Positions 7,262 through 15,122 of a stretch of 64,000 nucleotides of DNA are shown one piece after another. Below the pieces are notes generated by a model. It saw only the letters and a program-made list of their open reading frames with translations, had not been told where the DNA came from and did not search any database. How positions within the stretch are numbered: the first letter of the stretch is position 1; each line of letters starts with the position of its first letter. Source of the DNA: Sphaerimonospora cavernae (GTDB taxonomy: Bacteria; Actinomycetota; Actinomycetes; Streptosporangiales; Streptosporangiaceae); assembly GCF_042435035.1 (NCBI RefSeq), contig NZ_JBHMQT010000003.1:372001-436000 (forward strand), read 5' to 3'. The position numbers and the translations under genes are program-made.

Positions 7262-8752
7262 GTGACCACTGTGCGCGTCAATGCATCTGAGACGGTCTCC
7301 ATCGAGACCGGTGCACTCATAGTGGGCGTCCACGCGACTCCGGACGGCCCCACACCGGCTCCCGGCTCCGAGGGCTTGGACCAGGCTCTCGACGGCCGGC
7401 TGACCGAAATCCTCAACGCGGTGGGCTTCACCGGGAAGGCGGAGGAGATCGCCAAGATCCCGACGTTCGGCGCGCTGCCCGCGCCGGTCGTGGTCGTGGT
7501 CGGTCTCGGTGACCGCCCCGATGGGGACTACCGGCTGGAGACCCTGCGCCGCGCCGCCGGCGCCGCCGCGCGTTCCGTCGCCGGCACGGCCACCGCCGCC
7601 TTCGCGCTGCCCGCCACCACCGCCGAACAGGCCGAGGCCATCGCGATCGGCGGCCTGCTCGGGGCATACGGCTTCACCAGATATCGCACCGACGGTGAGC
7701 GCAAGGCGCCCGTGGGCGAGCTCGTGGTGCTTTCGAGTGCCCCGGAGGCCGAGGAGGCCGTCCGGCACGCGACGGAGATCGCGGCCTCGGTCAACCTGGT
7801 CCGTGACCTCGTCAACACGCCGCCATCGGATCTGTCGCCCGCCCGGTTCGCCGAGATCGCCCAGGAGATGGGCGGCCAGGCCGGCCTGTCGGTCGAGGTA
7901 CTCGACGAGACCGCGCTCAAGGAGGGCGGCTACGGCGGCATCGTCGGAGTCGGCCAGGGATCGGCGAACCCGCCGCGGCTGGTCCGCCTCGCCTACGAGC
8001 ACCCGGAGGCCGCGCGGACCATCGCGTTCGTCGGCAAGGGCATCACGTTCGACTCCGGCGGCCTGTCGCTCAAGCCCACCGCCTCGATGGTCTGGATGAA
8101 ATCAGACATGGGCGGCGCGGGAGCGGTGTTCGGCTCGCTCCTCGCGATCGCCGGGCTCGGCCTGCCGATCAACGTGGTCGGCTACCTGTGCCTCGCCGAG
8201 AACATGCCGTCGGGTTCGGCGCAGCGTCCGTCCGACGTGCTGCACACCTACAGCGGCAAGACCGTGGAGGTGCTCGACACCGACGCGGAGGGCCGCCTGG
8301 TGCTGATCGACGGCATCGCCCGCGCCGCCGAGGACAACCCCGAGCTGATCGTGGACGTCGCCACGCTGACCGGGGCGCAGATCGTCGCGCTCGGCTGGCG
8401 CACGGCCGGTGTGATGGCCAACGAGGACGCGCTCCGCGAGGAGGTCGTGGAGATCGCCGGGGCGCGGGGTGAGGGCGCCTGGGGCATGCCGCTCCCCGAG
8501 GAGTTGCGCAAGGGCCTCGACTCCCCGGTCGCCGACATCGCCAACCTGCAGCCCGAGCGCTGGGGCAGCATGCTCACCGCGGGCATCTTCCTGCGCGAGT
8601 TCGTGCCCGAGGGCGTCCGCTGGGCGCACATCGACATGGCCGGTCCGGCGTTCAACAACGGCGAGCCGCACGGCTACACGCCGAAGGGCGGCACCGGCGC
8701 GGTCACCCGCACGCTCGTCGGCATCGCCGAGCGCTACGCGGGCAGGCGTTGA
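7262..8752 (+). CDS. pepA: Leucyl aminopeptidase (M17 family)
   Basis: A 496-residue cytoplasmic, two-metal aminopeptidase that removes N-terminal residues from peptides and normally forms a hexamer. The M17 landmarks are present: FVGKGITFDSGGLSLKP with the metal-binding Lys and Asp, the segment MKSDMGGAGAV, the active-site block TDAEGRLVL, and the C-terminal HIDMAGPAF. In the block usually written NTDAEGRL the first residue is Asp here. An N-terminal regulatory domain of about 170 residues precedes the catalytic domain. The start is the GTG at 7262, favoured by the -10 element just upstream. A strong hairpin follows the gene. The position next to lpd-sucB and cobS is conserved in actinobacteria. 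Confidence 0.93.
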   Translation: MTTVRVNASETVSIETGALIVGVHATPDGPTPAPGSEGLDQALDGRLTEILNAVGFTGKAEEIAKIPTFGALPAPVVVVVGLGDRPDGDYRLETLRRAAGAAARSVAGTATAAFALPATTAEQAEAIAIGGLLGAYGFTRYRTDGERKAPVGELVVLSSAPEAEEAVRHATEIAASVNLVRDLVNTPPSDLSPARFAEIAQEMGGQAGLSVEVLDETALKEGGYGGIVGVGQGSANPPRLVRLAYEHPEAARTIAFVGKGITFDSGGLSLKPTASMVWMKSDMGGAGAVFGSLLAIAGLGLPINVVGYLCLAENMPSGSAQRPSDVLHTYSGKTVEVLDTDAEGRLVLIDGIARAAEDNPELIVDVATLTGAQIVALGWRTAGVMANEDALREEVVEIAGARGEGAWGMPLPEELRKGLDSPVADIANLQPERWGSMLTAGIFLREFVPEGVRWAHIDMAGPAFNNGEPHGYTPKGGTGAVTRTLVGIAERYAGRR

Positions 8753-8764
8753 CGGGTGCCGCGA

Positions 8765-8796
8765 CGCGGCGGCCGTCCGCGCGGGCGGCCGCCGCG
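8765..8796 (+). terminator. Hairpin after pepA
   Basis: Inverted arms of 11 bases (CGCGGCGGCCG and its complement) around a GC-rich loop, 12 bases after the pepA stop. It lacks a T tract, as is common in GC-rich actinomycetes. Confidence 0.65.
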
Positions 8797-8878
8797 ACCG
8801 AACCACGATCTTCATGGACAAATGAAAAGATGCTGTCGGACCCATCCGGTGGCAGGAAACCCAGCGAGGAGCATTCCA

Positions 8879-10258
8879 GTGGCTGATGGCAGCGGCCCCT
8901 TCGACATCGTCGTCCTAGGTGGCGGTAGCGGTGGTTACGCATGTGCCCTGCGGGCGGCCGAGCTCGGCATGAACGTCGTCCTCATCGAGAAGGACAAGGT
9001 CGGAGGCACCTGCCTGCACCGCGGCTGCATCCCCACGAAGGCACTGCTGCACGCCGCCGAGTTGGCCGACCAGGCCCGCGAGGGCGCTTCCTTCGGCGTG
9101 CGGACCAGCTTCGAGGGCATCGACGTGCCGGCCGTCCACGCCTACAAGGACAAGGTGATCAGCGGGCTCTGGAAGGGCCTCGCCGGTCTCATCAAGAGCA
9201 AGAAGATCACCGTCGTCGAGGGTGAGGGCCGGCTGGCCGGCCCCGGCCGCGTGGAGGTGGGCGGCCAGGTCTACGAGGGCCGCCACGTCGTGCTGGCGAC
9301 CGGTTCGGCCCCCAAGTCGCTGCCCGGCCTGGACATCGACGGCGACAAGATCATCAACAGCGATCACGCGCTGGTCCTGGACCGCGTGCCCTCCTCGGTC
9401 GTCGTCCTGGGCGGCGGCGTGATCGGCGTGGAGTTCGCCAGCGTGTGGCGGTCGTTCGGCGCCGAGGTGACGATCGTCGAGGCACTCCCCCACCTGCTGC
9501 CGCTCGAGGACGAGTCGAACTCCAAGCTGCTCGAGCGGGCCTTCCGGCGTCGCGGCATCAAGTACGAACTGGGCGTCAGGTTCGAGAGCGTCAAGACCAC
9601 CGAAACCGGCGTGGTCGTCACGCTGGAGAACGGCAAGACGCTCGACGCGGAGCTCATGCTGGTCGCCGTGGGCCGCGGGCCGGTCTCGGCCGGCCTGGGC
9701 TACGAGGAGGCCGGCGTCCGTATGGAGCGCGGCCACGTGCAGGTGGACGAGTTCTGCCGGACCAGCGTGCCCGGAGTGTACGCGGTGGGCGACCTCATCC
9801 CCACCCTGCAGCTCGCCCACGTCGGCTTCGCCGAGGGCATCGGAGTCGCCGAGCACATCGCCGGCCTGAACCCCGTGCCGATCGACTACGACGGCGTGCC
9901 GCGCATCACCTACTCCGAGCCCGAGGTCGCGTCGGTGGGCATCAGCACGGCCGTCGCCCGTGAGCGCGGCCATGACGTCGTCGAGCTCACCTACAACCTG
10001 GCCGGGAACGGCAGGAGCAAGATCCTGCAGACTCAGGGCGAGGTCAAGGTCGTCGCCGAGCGCGACGGCCGGGTCCTGGGGGTGCACATGGTGGGCGGCC
10101 GGGTCGGCGAGCTCATCGCGGAAGCTCAGCTGATCTTCAACTGGGAGGCCACGGCGAACGACGTCGCCCAGTTGATCCACCCGCACCCGACCCAGTCCGA
10201 GGCTCTCGGCGAGGCGATGCTGGCCCTGGCCGGCAAGCCACTCCACGTCCACAACTGA
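8879..10258 (+). CDS. lpdA: Dihydrolipoyl dehydrogenase (E3)
   Basis: A 459-residue FAD flavoprotein that reoxidises dihydrolipoyl groups on E2 subunits using NAD+. It shows the FAD-binding GGGSGGYACALRAAELG, the redox pair Cys45/Cys50 in GGTCLHRGCIPTK, the NAD-binding GGGVIGVEFASVW, the second FAD motif YAVGDL and the C-terminal His-Glu catalytic region HPHPTQSE. The GTG at 8879 is preceded by a clear GAGGAG; no other start gives the right N-terminus. sucB follows 23 bases later, so E3 and E2 are co-transcribed. Confidence 0.95.
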   Translation: MADGSGPFDIVVLGGGSGGYACALRAAELGMNVVLIEKDKVGGTCLHRGCIPTKALLHAAELADQAREGASFGVRTSFEGIDVPAVHAYKDKVISGLWKGLAGLIKSKKITVVEGEGRLAGPGRVEVGGQVYEGRHVVLATGSAPKSLPGLDIDGDKIINSDHALVLDRVPSSVVVLGGGVIGVEFASVWRSFGAEVTIVEALPHLLPLEDESNSKLLERAFRRRGIKYELGVRFESVKTTETGVVVTLENGKTLDAELMLVAVGRGPVSAGLGYEEAGVRMERGHVQVDEFCRTSVPGVYAVGDLIPTLQLAHVGFAEGIGVAEHIAGLNPVPIDYDGVPRITYSEPEVASVGISTAVARERGHDVVELTYNLAGNGRSKILQTQGEVKVVAERDGRVLGVHMVGGRVGELIAEAQLIFNWEATANDVAQLIHPHPTQSEALGEAMLALAGKPLHVHN

Positions 10259-10281
10259 ACGAACGCGAGAGAAGACGAAAA

Positions 10282-11742
10282 ATGCCGGTCTCCGTAACCA
10301 TGCCCCAGCTCGGTGAGAGCGTAACCGAGGGCACCGTCACCCGCTGGCTGAAGAACGAAGGCGACCACGTCGAGACGGACGAGCCGCTGCTGGAGGTGTC
10401 GACCGACAAGGTCGACACCGAGATCCCGTCGCCGTCGTCGGGCTACCTGACCAAGATCCTCGTCGCCGAGGACGAGACGGTCGAGGTGGGCGCCGAACTG
10501 GCCGTGATCGACGCCGACGGCGCCGGTGCCGCTCCGCAGCAGGCCCCAACTCCCCAGCAGGCACCCGCCCCCGAGCCCGAGCCCGCCCCCGAGCCGGCCC
10601 CGGCGCCCGCGCCTGAGCCCGCTCCGGCCCCGGCTCCGCCCATCTCCTCCATCCCGCAGCCGGCCCCGGCAGCACCGCCCGCCCCGCCGGCGCCGCCCGC
10701 CCAGCCCGCTCAGGCCGCCCCGGTGACCCAGCCGACGCCGCTTCCGCCCCCCGGCGAGGCGCCGTACGTCACACCGCTGGTGCGCAAGCTGGCCGCCGAG
10801 CACGGCGTCGACCTCGACTCGTTGACCGGCACCGGTGTGGGCGGCCGGATCCGCAAGCAGGACGTGATCGAGGCGGCCCGCGTCCAGCGCGAGCGCGCGG
10901 CGGCGGCCGCTGCCGCGCCGCAGCCGCAGGCCCCCGCCGCGGCCCCCGCGCCTGTCCCGGCGCAGGCCCCGGCTCCGGCCCAGCCGGCCGCACCCGCGGC
11001 GGTTCAGGTGGACACCACGCTGCGCGGCACCACCGAGAAGATGTCGCGGCTGCGCAAGGTGATCGCCGACCGCATGATGGAGTCGCTGCACACCTCGGCG
11101 CAGCTCACCACCGTCGTCGAAGTCGACGTGACCCGGATCGCCGCGCTGCGGGCCCGGGCCAAGAGCGCCTTCGAGGCGCGCGAGGGCGTGAAGCTGTCGT
11201 TCCTGCCGTTCTTCGCGCTCGCGGCGGTCGAGGCGCTGAAGGTCCACCCGAAGCTGAACGCGGTCATCGACGATGAGACCAACGAGGTGACCTACCACGA
11301 CGTCGAGAACCTCGGCATCGCGGTCGACACCGAGCGCGGCCTGATCGTCCCAGTGATCAAGAGCGCGGGCGACCTGAACATCGCGGGTCTCGCCCGCAAG
11401 ATCGCCGACCTGGCCGAGCGCACCCGGACCAACAAGATCACGCCGGACGACATCGCCGGCGGCACGTTCACGCTGACCAACACCGGCAGCCGCGGCGCGC
11501 TGTTCGACACCCCGATCCTCAACAAGCCGCAGGTCGGCATGCTGGGCACCGGTGCGGTCGTCAAGCGCCCGGTCGTCGTGGACACGCCCGAGGGCGAGGT
11601 CATCGCGGTCCGGTCGACGGTGTACCTGGCGCTGACGTACGACCACCGTCTGGTCGACGGTGCGGACGCCGCCCGCTTCCTCACCACGATCAAGCGCCGC
11701 CTGGAGGATGGCCACTTCGAGAACCAGCTCGGCCTCGCCTGA
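10282..11742 (+). CDS. sucB: 2-oxoacid dehydrogenase E2, dihydrolipoamide acyltransferase
   Basis: A 486-residue E2 core protein, most likely dihydrolipoamide succinyltransferase of 2-oxoglutarate dehydrogenase, or the shared DlaT-type E2. Residues 1-78 form one lipoyl domain with the modified Lys43 in STDKVDTE. A long Pro/Ala-rich linker follows, then a peripheral subunit-binding domain (YVTPLVRKLAAEHGVDLDSL, about residues 156-195), a second Pro/Ala linker, and the catalytic domain ending with the active-site YDHRLVDGADAARFL. Only one lipoyl domain is present, while many actinobacterial homologues have two or three. It is coupled to lpd upstream and is a substrate of the LipB/LipA pathway encoded downstream. 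E1 is not in the window. Confidence 0.92.
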   Translation: MPVSVTMPQLGESVTEGTVTRWLKNEGDHVETDEPLLEVSTDKVDTEIPSPSSGYLTKILVAEDETVEVGAELAVIDADGAGAAPQQAPTPQQAPAPEPEPAPEPAPAPAPEPAPAPAPPISSIPQPAPAAPPAPPAPPAQPAQAAPVTQPTPLPPPGEAPYVTPLVRKLAAEHGVDLDSLTGTGVGGRIRKQDVIEAARVQRERAAAAAAAPQPQAPAAAPAPVPAQAPAPAQPAAPAAVQVDTTLRGTTEKMSRLRKVIADRMMESLHTSAQLTTVVEVDVTRIAALRARAKSAFEAREGVKLSFLPFFALAAVEALKVHPKLNAVIDDETNEVTYHDVENLGIAVDTERGLIVPVIKSAGDLNIAGLARKIADLAERTRTNKITPDDIAGGTFTLTNTGSRGALFDTPILNKPQVGMLGTGAVVKRPVVVDTPEGEVIAVRSTVYLALTYDHRLVDGADAARFLTTIKRRLEDGHFENQLGLA

Positions 11743-11766
11743 GCTGAGGCCCTCCCCTCGTTTCGA

Positions 11767-11800
11767 CGTGGCCGTCCCGTGTGCGCACGGGACGGCCACG
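11767..11800 (+). terminator. Perfect hairpin after sucB
   Basis: A perfect 15-base stem, CGTGGCCGTCCCGTG with its complement, around the four-base loop tgcg, 24 bases after the sucB stop. It closes the lpd-sucB unit. Confidence 0.85.
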
Positions 11801-11910
11801 CCCGTTCGAGAACAGCGCGGCCGCGCCCGTTTCCGCGGGTTCGGCCATCCGCCTCCGGCACCCCGCCGTACCCTGGGGAGACCGTCGAGCTGACTGACAC
11901 AGGAGTGGGC

Positions 11911-12678
11911 ATGAGCCGAATCGGGCAGTCGCACATCGTCGCCATCGGGGGCGGGTCGTTCCGGCCATCGGAGCGGTACGGCTTCATCGAGCCGACCGCG
12001 CTCCTGCGCTACGTGCTCGATCTGACCGGCCAGGACCGGCCCAGGCTCGGGCTGCTCGCGACCGCCACCGGCGACGACTCCGACTGGCTGCTGAAGATGT
12101 ACGGAGCCTTCAGCCGCTGGGACGTCGAGGTCAGCCACCTGACGGTCTTCCCGATGCCCAACGTGGCCGACCCGCGCGAGTGGATTCTGGAGCAGGACGC
12201 GATCTATGTCAGCGGCGGCAGCGTGGCCAACCTCGCCGCGCTGTGGCGGCTGCACGGGCTGGACGAGGCGTTCGCCGAGGCCTGGCGGTCAGGTGTCGTC
12301 CTGTCCGGGCAGAGCGCGGGGGCGCTGTGCTGGCACGTCGGTGGCAACACCGACTCCTTCGGGCCCAGGCTGCGTCCCTGGGCCGAAGGCCTGGCGCTGC
12401 TGCCGTACTCGTGCGGCGTCCACTACGACTCCGATCCGCAGCGCAGGGCGCTGCTGCACGAGTCGGTGGCCTCCGGCGAGCTTCCGGAGGCGTACGCGGC
12501 CGACGAGGGCGTGGCGCTCCACTATGTCGGCACGGAGTTCATCCAGGCGGTCAGCGTCTCCCCCAAGGGTGCCGCCTATCGCCTGGAGCGCGACGGTGCG
12601 GGTGTGAAGGAGTGTGCGGGTGTGAAGGAGTTCCGCATCGAACCCCGCCTGCTGACGTCCACTAACCTTGAGCCGTGA
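11911..12678 (+). CDS. pepE: Peptidase E-like serine peptidase (S51 family)
   Basis: A 255-residue cytoplasmic protein of the S51 (alpha-aspartyl dipeptidase/peptidase E) family with a class I glutamine-amidotransferase-like fold. The nucleophile elbow is LSGQSAGALCW with Ser135, preceded by AIYVSGGSVANL, which matches the family's oxyanion segment, and followed by an HYDSDPQRR block. AGGAGTG nine bases before the ATG at 11911 supports the start. A duplicated six-residue motif (GAGVKE/CAGVKE) near the C-terminus comes from an 18-base tandem repeat. Its stop overlaps the lipB GTG. Confidence 0.85.
   Translation: MSRIGQSHIVAIGGGSFRPSERYGFIEPTALLRYVLDLTGQDRPRLGLLATATGDDSDWLLKMYGAFSRWDVEVSHLTVFPMPNVADPREWILEQDAIYVSGGSVANLAALWRLHGLDEAFAEAWRSGVVLSGQSAGALCWHVGGNTDSFGPRLRPWAEGLALLPYSCGVHYDSDPQRRALLHESVASGELPEAYAADEGVALHYVGTEFIQAVSVSPKGAAYRLERDGAGVKECAGVKEFRIEPRLLTSTNLEP
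12596..12631 (+). repeat. 18-base tandem duplication inside pepE
   Basis: The unit gtgcgggtgtgaaggagt occurs twice back to back at 12596-12613 and 12614-12631, adding six residues in frame close to the C-terminus. Confidence 0.95.
12663..12668 (+). promoter_or_regulatory. Predicted -10 element before lipB
   Basis: TAACCT lies six bases upstream of the GTG at 12675, inside the end of pepE. It would allow lipB to be transcribed on its own as a leaderless message in addition to coupling with pepE. Confidence 0.35.
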
Positions 12679-13337
12679 AAGGCTTGGCCATCGTCCGCAT
12701 GGGCGTCGACGTTCCGTACGAGCAGGCCTGGAACCTGCAGCGGGTGCTGCACGGGCGCCGGGTGGCGGGCGACATCTCGGATCTGTGCCTCATGCTGGAG
12801 CACGCGCCCGTCTACACGGCGGGCAAGCGGACGCTGCCGCACGAGCGGCCGGCCGACGGCACCCCGGTCATCGACGTCGACCGGGGTGGCAAGGTCACCT
12901 GGCACGGGCCGGGGCAGCTCGTCGGCTACCCCATCATCCGCGTCGACGACATCGTCGCCTATGTCCGGCTGCTGGAGGAGGTCCTGATCCAGGTCTGCGC
13001 CGACTTCGGGCTGGCCGCCCGGCGGGTCAAGGGCCGCGGCGGCATCTGGGCGCCGGGCGATCCCGGGCACGGGCTGCCCGACCGCAGGCTGGGCATGATC
13101 GGCGTCCGGATCGCCCGCGGGGTGACCATGCACGGCTTCGCGCTCAACTGTGTGAACGACCTGAGCTGGTACAACCGGATCATGCTGGGCGCCGACGCCG
13201 ACGCCGGGGTGACGTCGCTGTCGGCGGAGACCGGCCGCCGCATCACGGTCGACGAGGTCATCCCCTTCGCCGAGAAGCGCCTCGCCGAGGCCCTCGGCGT
13301 CGAGCCGTACGACCTGTACGAAGAGGATCTTTCGTAG
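12675..13337 (+). CDS. lipB: LipB-family octanoyltransferase lacking the catalytic cysteine
   Basis: A 220-residue member of the LipB family, which moves octanoyl groups from acyl carrier protein to lipoyl domains. The family framework is intact: the RGGKVTWHGPGQLVGYPI block at residues 70-87, MHGFALN at 152-158 and AGVTSLSAETGR at 177-188. The canonical V/I-P-C-G-I segment carrying the acyl-accepting cysteine reads IMLGADAD here, placing Gly172 at the cysteine position. The partner lysine (canonical RK-x-x-x-IG) reads RRLGMIG, so Arg138 replaces it. Both catalytic residues are therefore missing. The start GTG overlaps the pepE stop (GTGA), and lipA follows. It may be inactive, use another mechanism, or serve as a scaffold. 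Confidence 0.85.
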   Translation: MKGLAIVRMGVDVPYEQAWNLQRVLHGRRVAGDISDLCLMLEHAPVYTAGKRTLPHERPADGTPVIDVDRGGKVTWHGPGQLVGYPIIRVDDIVAYVRLLEEVLIQVCADFGLAARRVKGRGGIWAPGDPGHGLPDRRLGMIGVRIARGVTMHGFALNCVNDLSWYNRIMLGADADAGVTSLSAETGRRITVDEVIPFAEKRLAEALGVEPYDLYEEDLS

Positions 13338-13382
13338 CGGAGGAGAGGGAGACGTCCCGTATCACGTGGTGCGGGCGGGTAA

Positions 13383-13388
13383 TAGGCT
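13383..13388 (+). promoter_or_regulatory. Predicted -10 element before the lipA leader ORF
   Basis: TAGGCT lies seven bases upstream of the GTG at 13396, the spacing seen at other leaderless starts here. Confidence 0.4.
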
Positions 13389-13395
13389 GGGGTCC

Positions 13396-13443
13396 GTGAG
13401 CGAGCGAAGCGCGCGAGCCTACAAGGCAAGGGTTGTCGCATGA
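13396..13443 (+). CDS. Possible 15-codon leader peptide upstream of lipA
   Basis: From the GTG at 13396 an open frame of 15 codons reads VSERSARAYKARVVA and stops with a TGA at 13441-13443 that overlaps the lipA ATG (ATGA). The basic peptide has no known relative. With the -10 element seven bases upstream it would be the 5' end of a leaderless message, and lipA, which has only a weak ribosome-binding site, would be translated by coupling. The bases gtgagcgagcga also occur near 42705, so part of this may be a recurring sequence rather than a gene. Confidence 0.4.
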   Translation: MSERSARAYKARVVA

Positions 13444-14381
13444 CGGTTGCACCAGAAGGCCGGAAGCTCCTCCGCTTGGAGGTCCGCAACAGCCAGACCC
13501 CGATCGAGAAGAAGCCGCCGTGGATCAAGACGCGGCTCCGGAACGGTCCCAACTACAACGAGATCAGGTCGCTGGTCCGTGACGCCGGCCTGCACACGGT
13601 CTGCCAGGAGGCAGGCTGCCCCAACATCTCCGAATGCTGGGAGGATCGCGAGGCGACCTTCCTCATCGGCGGCGACCAGTGCACCCGGCGGTGCGACTTC
13701 TGCCAGATCGACACCGGCAGGCCCGCCGACTACGACCGGGACGAGCCACGCCGCGTCGCCGAGTCGGTGCGTCAAATGGGCCTGCGGTACGCCACGGTGA
13801 CCGGCGTCGCCCGTGACGACCTGCCGGACGGGGGCGCCTGGCTGTACGCGGAGACCGCCCGGCGGATCCACGACATGGTCCCCGGCTGCGGCGTCGAACT
13901 GCTCGTGCCCGACTTCAACGGCCACCGGGAGCAGCTCGAGGAGGTGTTCTCCGCCCGGCCCGAGGTGTTCGCGCACAACATCGAGACGGTGCCGCGGATC
14001 TTCAAGCGGATCCGCCCGGCGTTCCGGTACGACCGATCACTGGCAGTGATCACCATGGGCCGCGAGGCGGGGCTGGTCACCAAGTCGAACCTCATCCTCG
14101 GCATGGGCGAGGAGCGCGAGGAGATCAGCCAGGCGCTGCGCGACCTGCACGAGGCGGGCTGCGACCTCGTCACGATCACCCAGTACCTGCGGCCGAGCCC
14201 GCGTCACCACCCCGTGGACCGCTGGGTGAAACCGGAGGAGTTCGTCGAGCTTCAGCATGAGGCCGAGGACATCGGGTTCGCCGGCGTCATGTCTGGGCCG
14301 CTGGTCCGCTCGTCCTACCGCGCCGGCCGTCTCTACCAGCAGGCCATCGCCGCGCGGACCACCACCGGGGGCGCCGGCTGA
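13440..14381 (+). CDS. lipA: Lipoyl synthase
   Basis: A 313-residue radical-SAM enzyme that inserts two sulfurs into protein-bound octanoyl groups. The auxiliary-cluster cysteines are Cys55, Cys60 and Cys66 (VCQEAGCPNISECW); the radical-SAM cluster cysteines are Cys81, Cys85 and Cys88 (CTRRCDFC). The conserved C-terminal RSSYRAG, whose serine ligates the auxiliary cluster, is present. All catalytic residues are intact, in contrast to the adjacent LipB. It acts on E2 lipoyl domains such as SucB encoded upstream. The ATG overlaps the TGA of a short leader frame. Confidence 0.96.
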   Translation: MTVAPEGRKLLRLEVRNSQTPIEKKPPWIKTRLRNGPNYNEIRSLVRDAGLHTVCQEAGCPNISECWEDREATFLIGGDQCTRRCDFCQIDTGRPADYDRDEPRRVAESVRQMGLRYATVTGVARDDLPDGGAWLYAETARRIHDMVPGCGVELLVPDFNGHREQLEEVFSARPEVFAHNIETVPRIFKRIRPAFRYDRSLAVITMGREAGLVTKSNLILGMGEEREEISQALRDLHEAGCDLVTITQYLRPSPRHHPVDRWVKPEEFVELQHEAEDIGFAGVMSGPLVRSSYRAGRLYQQAIAARTTTGGAG

Positions 14382-14422
14382 CGTCGGCGGGTCTCGTTTT
14401 CATTAATCCACCACGGAATTTG

Positions 14423-14428
14423 TATCCT
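14423..14428 (+). promoter_or_regulatory. Predicted -10 element, leaderless DUF4191 gene
   Basis: TATCCT lies seven bases before the ATG at 14436 in an unusually AT-rich stretch (14398-14430), with no ribosome-binding site. Confidence 0.5.
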
Positions 14429-14435
14429 TCACACC

Positions 14436-15107
14436 ATGGCGAAAGACGCAGCGACTCCGGGCCGGCTCAAGCAGATCCGGATGGTCGCCCAGATCATCAA
14501 ACGGTCGAACCCCAAGGGCATGCCGATCGTCTACGCCTCGGCGTTGGGCACGCTCCTGGTGTTCGTCGTGCTCGGAGTGCTCTTCGGGTGGACCTGGTAC
14601 GTCTTCGGCGCCTTCTCCGCCCTGCTGGTCGGCATGATCGTCTTCAGCCGGCTGGCGCAGAAGGCGCAGTATTCGTTGCTGCACGGACAGCCCGGTGCGA
14701 CGTACGCGATCCTGCAGGGGCTGCGCGGCACCTGGTATGTGGAGGAGAAGCCCGTCGCGGTCAACCGGGACCAGGATCTGGTGTTCCGTGTCGTCGGCTA
14801 CCCCGGCGTCATCCTGGTCTCGGAGGGCCCGTCGAGCCGCGTCCAGCGCATGCTCGTGGCGGAGAAGAAGCGCGTCCAGCGGGTCGCCATCGACGTGCCC
14901 GTCTACGACGTCCAGTGCGGCGACGCCGAGGGGCAGATCCCGCTGGCCAAGCTGTCACGGCACATGATGAAGCTGCCGCGCAACCTCAAGAAGCCGGCCG
15001 TCTTCGAGGTCAACAACCGGATGCGCGCGCTGACGCCCGCGGTGCCGATGCCGAAGGGCCCGCTGCCGAAGGGCATCCGGATGCCGCGCGGCCCCAAGAC
15101 GCGCTGA
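14436..15107 (+). CDS. DUF4191 family membrane protein
   Basis: A 223-residue protein with a basic N-terminus, two adjacent membrane helices at about residues 31-76, and a basic cytoplasmic domain ending in a proline/lysine-rich tail (MPKGPLPKGIRMPRGPK). This matches the actinobacterial DUF4191 family, which is almost always encoded directly after lipA. Function is unknown; the linkage to lipoate and glutamine synthetase genes is conserved but unexplained. It appears to have its own promoter in the 54-base gap after lipA. Confidence 0.88.
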   Translation: MAKDAATPGRLKQIRMVAQIIKRSNPKGMPIVYASALGTLLVFVVLGVLFGWTWYVFGAFSALLVGMIVFSRLAQKAQYSLLHGQPGATYAILQGLRGTWYVEEKPVAVNRDQDLVFRVVGYPGVILVSEGPSSRVQRMLVAEKKRVQRVAIDVPVYDVQCGDAEGQIPLAKLSRHMMKLPRNLKKPAVFEVNNRMRALTPAVPMPKGPLPKGIRMPRGPKTR

Positions 15108-15122
15108 GAGATGAACTGAGGG

